Origin: an uncultured Prevotellaceae bacterium
GTDB taxonomy: Bacteria; Bacteroidota; Bacteroidia; Bacteroidales; Bacteroidaceae
Assembly (NCBI GenBank): GCA_947174565.1
Contig: CAMWJL010000002.1
Location: 1 to 64,000, forward strand
Length of the DNA: 64,000 bases
Reading direction: 5' to 3'
Below the pieces are notes generated by a model that saw nothing but the letters and a program-made list of their open reading frames with translations, did not search any database and was not told where the DNA came from. The stretch's first letter is position 1, and the number at the start of each line of letters is the position of its first letter. Shown in pieces: positions 60,005 to 64,000 of this stretch. The position numbers and the translations under genes were made by a program.

Positions 60005-60925
60005 CTATTTCTTCAACAATTTTCCCCACAAACGTTTCAAAGCAGAGTTTCGGTAGGCTTTTTGCACCTCGGGCAACACCTCACGATAATCCCTATGCGT
60101 ATCAATCACCAAACTGCCATGTGATGTAGGGACTTTCATTGGGGTCATGTAGTTGTCGCCGTAATATACACGCAGAAGCTCGTCATACCCAGCGGGAGCG
60201 GGCACTCTGATATCCTCAAAATCAAGCCATACCGTATCGTCATAGACGCTTTTCCTGCAAGCCGAGGTCTTGCCCATGGTGGCAAGTGCGCCCACCATGT
60301 CGGTCTCAGATACTGGGAACGAGCGATACAGGTCTTCAGCCTCGCGGAAGATGTTCGCCCAACCACGACGAGCCACCTCCCGACGCGCTTTCCACTTGCG
60401 GAACACCAAGCCCCAACGCCCAGAAAGGAAGATGCTGGTATTCTTCGCCTTCAAGAACCGCAAGATACGGCGCGTCTTACGCAGCGCATCATCCAAGCGA
60501 GGGTCGCCATCAGGGATGCCGTCAAGCGGGAACACATCAAGGAAAATGCCCTGATGGAAGGGTTGGAAGCAATCCGAAGGGCGTATGGCAGCCGTGCCAT
60601 CCATACGCAGCTGTCCATGAATACGGTAATAGTCCTTGTCAGTATAAGCCGTCTGGTAGAAGAACGGAGACTCAAATGCCTCTGCCGCCACAGCCTGCAA
60701 GCGGTCATAATCCTCGCGCATCATAATCACATCCACATCATCGTCCCACGGGATGAAGCCCTTGTGCCTGACCGCACCCAGCAGTGTGCCGCTATCCACC
60801 CAACAACGCAAGTCATAGCGTTGGCACACCTCTATGAATTTCTGCAACAACTGCAACTGCACCTGCCATAGAGGCATCAACCGCTCATCGAGCCGATAAC
60901 CCTCCTTTACTTTTATCTCGTGCAT
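60005..60925 (-). CDS. LicD family protein
   Basis: DLRCWVDSGTLLGAVRHKGFIPWDDDVDVIMMREDYDRL. Confidence 0.93.
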   Translation of the reverse strand: MHEIKVKEGYRLDERLMPLWQVQLQLLQKFIEVCQRYDLRCWVDSGTLLGAVRHKGFIPWDDDVDVIMMREDYDRLQAVAAEAFESPFFYQTAYTDKDYYRIHGQLRMDGTAAIRPSDCFQPFHQGIFLDVFPLDGIPDGDPRLDDALRKTRRILRFLKAKNTSIFLSGRWGLVFRKWKARREVARRGWANIFREAEDLYRSFPVSETDMVGALATMGKTSACRKSVYDDTVWLDFEDIRVPAPAGYDELLRVYYGDNYMTPMKVPTSHGSLVIDTHRDYREVLPEVQKAYRNSALKRLWGKLLKK

Positions 60926-61051
60926 AACCTCTTGTTTTTATGCAAAGTTACGAAAAATTCTCAACTTCAGTCCCTAACTCCTAACTTTTTTCTACCTTTG
61001 CCCACAAAACAGCGAACCAGCATCATAAAAGAAAAGTTAAACTCCACAAAG

Positions 61052-62089
61052 ATGAATAGTTACATCAGCATGGACTCGCCCAACGCGGCGAAACGTCACA
61101 TTGACGAACTCATGAAGCAGATGCACTTCCGCGACTTGGCTGTCGAAACATGGAAGGGCAAAGTCGGCACCTACTTCCGCAAGCTCTTCAGCATGGTCAA
61201 CCTGCTGTTCAAGCTCCACAAGGGCGACGTGCTGCTCATTCAATACCCCTTCAAGAAGTTCTACGTCATCCAGTGCCGCATTGCCCACTGGAAGGGTGCG
61301 AAGACCATCACCCTCATCCACGACCTCGGCACGTTCCGTCGGCGCAAACTCACTGCCCAGCAGGAAATCAAGCGACTCTCCCACACCGACGCACTCATTG
61401 TCCACAACCCCAGCATGAACCAGTGGCTCAAAGAGCATGGCTGCCAAGTGCCTATAGTCAACCTCGACATCTTCGACTATCTCTCGCCCGAACAGCCCAC
61501 GCCTCACCAGCCCAACGCCACACCCACCATCACCTTTGCAGGAGGCATCAGCCGCCGCAAGTGCGCCTTCCTCTATCAGATAGACGAGGTGCTGAACGAC
61601 GGACAACACAACTGCCATTTCGACCTCTACGGCTCGGGGCTTATCCCTGGAACTGACAACGAATGGCGCAACTCCACCTACCACGGACGCATTCCATCTG
61701 ACGAGTTTATCCACACCACCACTGCCGACTGGGGGCTGGTGTGGGACGGCGACACCATCGACGGCTGTTCAGGCATTTGGGGCTCTTATCTCCGCATCAA
61801 CAACCCTCACAAGACGTCTTTCTACCTGCGTGCAGGTCTTCCCGTCATCGTGTGGGCCGAATCAGCCATGGCTTCCTTCATCCTCAATAATCACCTCGGC
61901 ATCGCCGTACACTCCCTGCGCGAGTTGCCCGAGAAACTGAACAGCATCACGCCCGAAACATACGCACAATACCGACAAGCCGCCTTGGCGATGAAGGACA
62001 AGCTCAACAGCGGTTTCCACTTCAAGAAGAGCTTTGAACAGGCGATGAACGCCATCGAATCATCGCCCACAGCATCACCGATGTCATAA
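61052..62089 (+). CDS. Glycosyltransferase family protein
   Basis: DVLLIQYPFKKFYVIQCRIAHWKGAKTITLIHDLGTFRR; ITFAGGISRRKCAFLYQ; LRAGLPVIVWAESAMASFI; start trimmed from 60920. Confidence 0.8.
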   Translation: MNSYISMDSPNAAKRHIDELMKQMHFRDLAVETWKGKVGTYFRKLFSMVNLLFKLHKGDVLLIQYPFKKFYVIQCRIAHWKGAKTITLIHDLGTFRRRKLTAQQEIKRLSHTDALIVHNPSMNQWLKEHGCQVPIVNLDIFDYLSPEQPTPHQPNATPTITFAGGISRRKCAFLYQIDEVLNDGQHNCHFDLYGSGLIPGTDNEWRNSTYHGRIPSDEFIHTTTADWGLVWDGDTIDGCSGIWGSYLRINNPHKTSFYLRAGLPVIVWAESAMASFILNNHLGIAVHSLRELPEKLNSITPETYAQYRQAALAMKDKLNSGFHFKKSFEQAMNAIESSPTASPMS

Positions 62090-62156
62090 GAAAATCCACT
62101 ATACAAGATTCCGTTCATGCACGCCAAACAAGGGGGCGCATGAAGTCGAGAACAAT

Positions 62157-62190
62157 AAATCCGCTGCACGAGTGTGCAGCGGATTTTTAT
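62157..62190 (+). terminator. Intrinsic terminator of the glycosyltransferase gene
   Basis: aaatccgctgcac gagt gtgcagcggattt ttat; touches the convergent gene's stop. Confidence 0.8.
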
Positions 62191-62690
62191 TTGTGGGTGG
62201 AATCGTTCAACTCTATGACCTCCAAATCCTTAATCTCCTTGCCGTCGATGACAAACCGCACCAGTGTGCGCACCTCGTGGAAGCCGTATCTGCCTGCCGC
62301 ACCAGGATTGATGTGCAGGCATCCGATGACGGGGTCGTGCATTACACGCAGGAGGTGTGAATGTCCCGAGATGAACAGCCGAGGAGGCTTGGCATAGAGG
62401 GTGCGCCGTATGCTGGCATCGTACTTGCCAGGATAGCCCCCAATGTGCTTCATCAGCACATCCACCTCCTCACACTTCCACCGATAAGTCTCAGGGAATC
62501 GGATGCGGGCATCGCCGCTGTCGATGTTGCCATACACCGCACGCAGCGGAGCGACTTCTGCCAGTCGGTCAGCCACCTCCATGGTGCCGATGTCGCCCGC
62601 ATGCCAAATTTCATCGCAGTCCTTGAAATGCTTTGCATAGCGTTCGTCCCAACAGCCATGCGTGTCAGAAAGCAGCCCTATGCGTCGCAT
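62187..62690 (-). CDS. YfcE/MJ0936-type metallophosphoesterase
   Basis: MRRIGLLSDTHGCWDERYAKHFKDCDEIWHAGDIGTMEV; YGNIDSGD; ISGHSHLLRV. Confidence 0.93.
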   Translation of the reverse strand: MRRIGLLSDTHGCWDERYAKHFKDCDEIWHAGDIGTMEVADRLAEVAPLRAVYGNIDSGDARIRFPETYRWKCEEVDVLMKHIGGYPGKYDASIRRTLYAKPPRLFISGHSHLLRVMHDPVIGCLHINPGAAGRYGFHEVRTLVRFVIDGKEIKDLEVIELNDSTHK

Positions 62691-63232
62691 CCTGCCGTGG
62701 ATTCCTCGGTGCGCTGGTCCTGCTGCTTCATCTGAGTGGCAATGAAGTTACGCACCTGATAAGGGTTCTGCACAAACTCCACCTTGTGTGTCGTGCCGCC
62801 GCTCCCCACCAGCTCGATGGCACCCGTGTTGAGAATGCGCTCCATGAACGTCTGGTAGAAGTTCACCGTCTCAATCTTGAAGAGGGGAATCTCCGTCATC
62901 TTGATGCTGAAGATGCCATCCTTCTGCACAAATCGGTGGTTGGTGATGGCAAACTCCGTGCGGCTGCGGATGAAATAGCCGTAAGCAATCAGTCCCACGC
63001 CCACCAGACAGCCTATGCCACACAGCCACCAGAGCCAGCTCGTGTCGCCGCTGGTGGTCTCAGTGCCGGTCGCGTTATCGTAGGACAAAGCCATGATAAT
63101 CATGCCAGCCACACTCGGCAGGATGAACAGCAGCCCCCACACCGTGTAGCGGAAATGGTACGACCAGTGCAGCCGCCCCTTGAAGATGACCTGTTCGCCA
63201 GCCTCCAATGTTTTCTCGATAAAGTTAGCCAT
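62678..63232 (-). CDS. PH domain-containing membrane protein (bPH/YdbT-like)
   Basis: MANFIEKTLEAGEQVIFKGRLHWSYHFRYTVWG..., two TM segments, RTEFAITNHRFVQKDGIFSIKMTEIPLFKIETV; start trimmed from 63391. Confidence 0.88.
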   Translation of the reverse strand: MANFIEKTLEAGEQVIFKGRLHWSYHFRYTVWGLLFILPSVAGMIIMALSYDNATGTETTSGDTSWLWWLCGIGCLVGVGLIAYGYFIRSRTEFAITNHRFVQKDGIFSIKMTEIPLFKIETVNFYQTFMERILNTGAIELVGSGGTTHKVEFVQNPYQVRNFIATQMKQQDQRTEESTAGCDA

Positions 63233-63438
63233 AATCCACTTAAAGTTGAAGAGTGAAAGAATCGAGTTCCTTGTCGCCAATTTGATGGGTGCAAAGGTAA
63301 GGATAAGCAGGTACAAAATCAAAGGAAAGCCTACTTTTCTTTCGGTGGGCGAACGAAAAAGACCGCATTGCCTGAAGTTCATACGAACCAACGCTGAAGC
63401 ACCAGCATGTGCAGCATCCCCTCACCCGGAACGAGGTT

Positions 63439-63503
63439 TTTCCTGCACGGTGAAGGAAAACCGTCCTGCCCCGTGCAGGAAAGTCTTCCTTCGCCGTGCA
63501 GGA
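63439..63503. repeat. Family-2 modular hairpin repeat, copy 2
   Basis: tttcctgcacgg...ccgtgcaggaaa (12 bp) plus inverted ttccttcgccgtgcagga module. Confidence 0.85.
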
Positions 63504-63676
63504 CACCATCCGCCCACCAATCGTCCAAGACAGCGACCCGACAATGCGATTACTCCAGCAAAAAGGGCACACCTCCCTGCCAAAACGTCAGCCACTTTCC
63601 GCGCCAATATTTAAGAGAATTTAATTGGACACCACGAAGGTTTAAGGAAGTATAAAATCATTGACAAAGTGGCAGT

Positions 63677-63693
63677 TAGGCACAAAAGTTGCC
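63677..63693 (+). promoter_or_regulatory. Sigma-54 (-24/-12)-like promoter upstream of hsp20
   Basis: TAGGCACAAAAGTTGCC versus YTGGCACGNNNNTTGCW; GG-to-GC spacing is 12. Confidence 0.55.
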
Positions 63694-63792
63694 CTTTATG
63701 ATAGGCAGAAGCTGGAACGGCCGGGGCGACCCAGACCATCCAGACAAGCAAACAAATTGTTTAACTAAAAACTAACAAAGGAGGACAAAACT

Positions 63793-64000
63793 ATGATGCC
63801 TACTATTTATGCTACACGCAACCAAGGGTGGATTCCCGCAGTGTTCAACGATTTCTTCAACGACAACTGGATGCCGACCATCAAACCTCGCGGCACAACC
63901 CCTGCCATCAATGTGTCGGAAGACCAAACAGGGTATAAGGTGGAGGTGGCTGCCCCAGGCATGACGAAAGACGACTTCAAGATTCAGCTGACGACCGACG
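63793..64000 (+). CDS. Hsp20/alpha-crystallin family small heat shock protein (runs off the window end)
   Basis: MMPTIYATRNQGWIPAVFNDFFNDNWMPTIKPRGTTPAINVSEDQTGYKVEVAAPGMTKDDFKIQLTTD. Confidence 0.93.
   Translation, partial: MMPTIYATRNQGWIPAVFNDFFNDNWMPTIKPRGTTPAINVSEDQTGYKVEVAAPGMTKDDFKIQLTTD

Noticed and set aside
1-64000. CRISPR array
   Set aside because: No regularly spaced direct repeats with unique spacers and no cas-like ORFs; the palindromic repeats are dispersed, and the 21-bp tandem repeats have no spacers.

Overview
This 64 kb window looks like a Bacteroidales chromosome, probably Prevotellaceae-like: TAnnTTTG-type -7 promoter boxes, T9SS/Por-like C-termini, and DUF5686/DUF4254/DUF4294/DUF4421/DUF6242-like families. 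Most of it is ordinary chromosome: gpmI, mutS, recA, pckA, tRNA-Pro(CGG), a murI - three ompH/skp - bamA - uppS block, rnr, GH43-GH43-GH3, argS, rnhB, a surface-glycan locus (GT, two LicD, TagD-like cytidylyltransferase, InaA/WaaP-like kinase), and the start of an Hsp20 gene. The signals I find most worth following are mostly non-coding. (1) A roughly 200-260 nt multibranched structured RNA candidate with its own promoter at about 50829-51090. (2) A family of modular palindromic intergenic repeats built on ATCGATGTCCCCGACATCGAT / ATCGGAGTCCCCGACTCCGAT, four copies in 64 kb, three or four of them with a conserved degenerate tail. (3) A second modular hairpin repeat family built around TCCTGCACGGNGA(A)GGA. 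(4) Two diverged copies of a several-hundred-bp intergenic leader-like element (about 490-850 and 16505-16870). (5) Four 21-bp tandem repeats carrying -7-like boxes upstream of a sirtuin gene. Protein-level oddities include an apparently permuted vWA protein, a Tyr/Asn-rich BamA loop, an AraC-linked divergent DXS-like enzyme, and an IPC-synthase-like PAP2 gene paired with an epimerase. All calls are from reading the sequence and translations; no searches were run.
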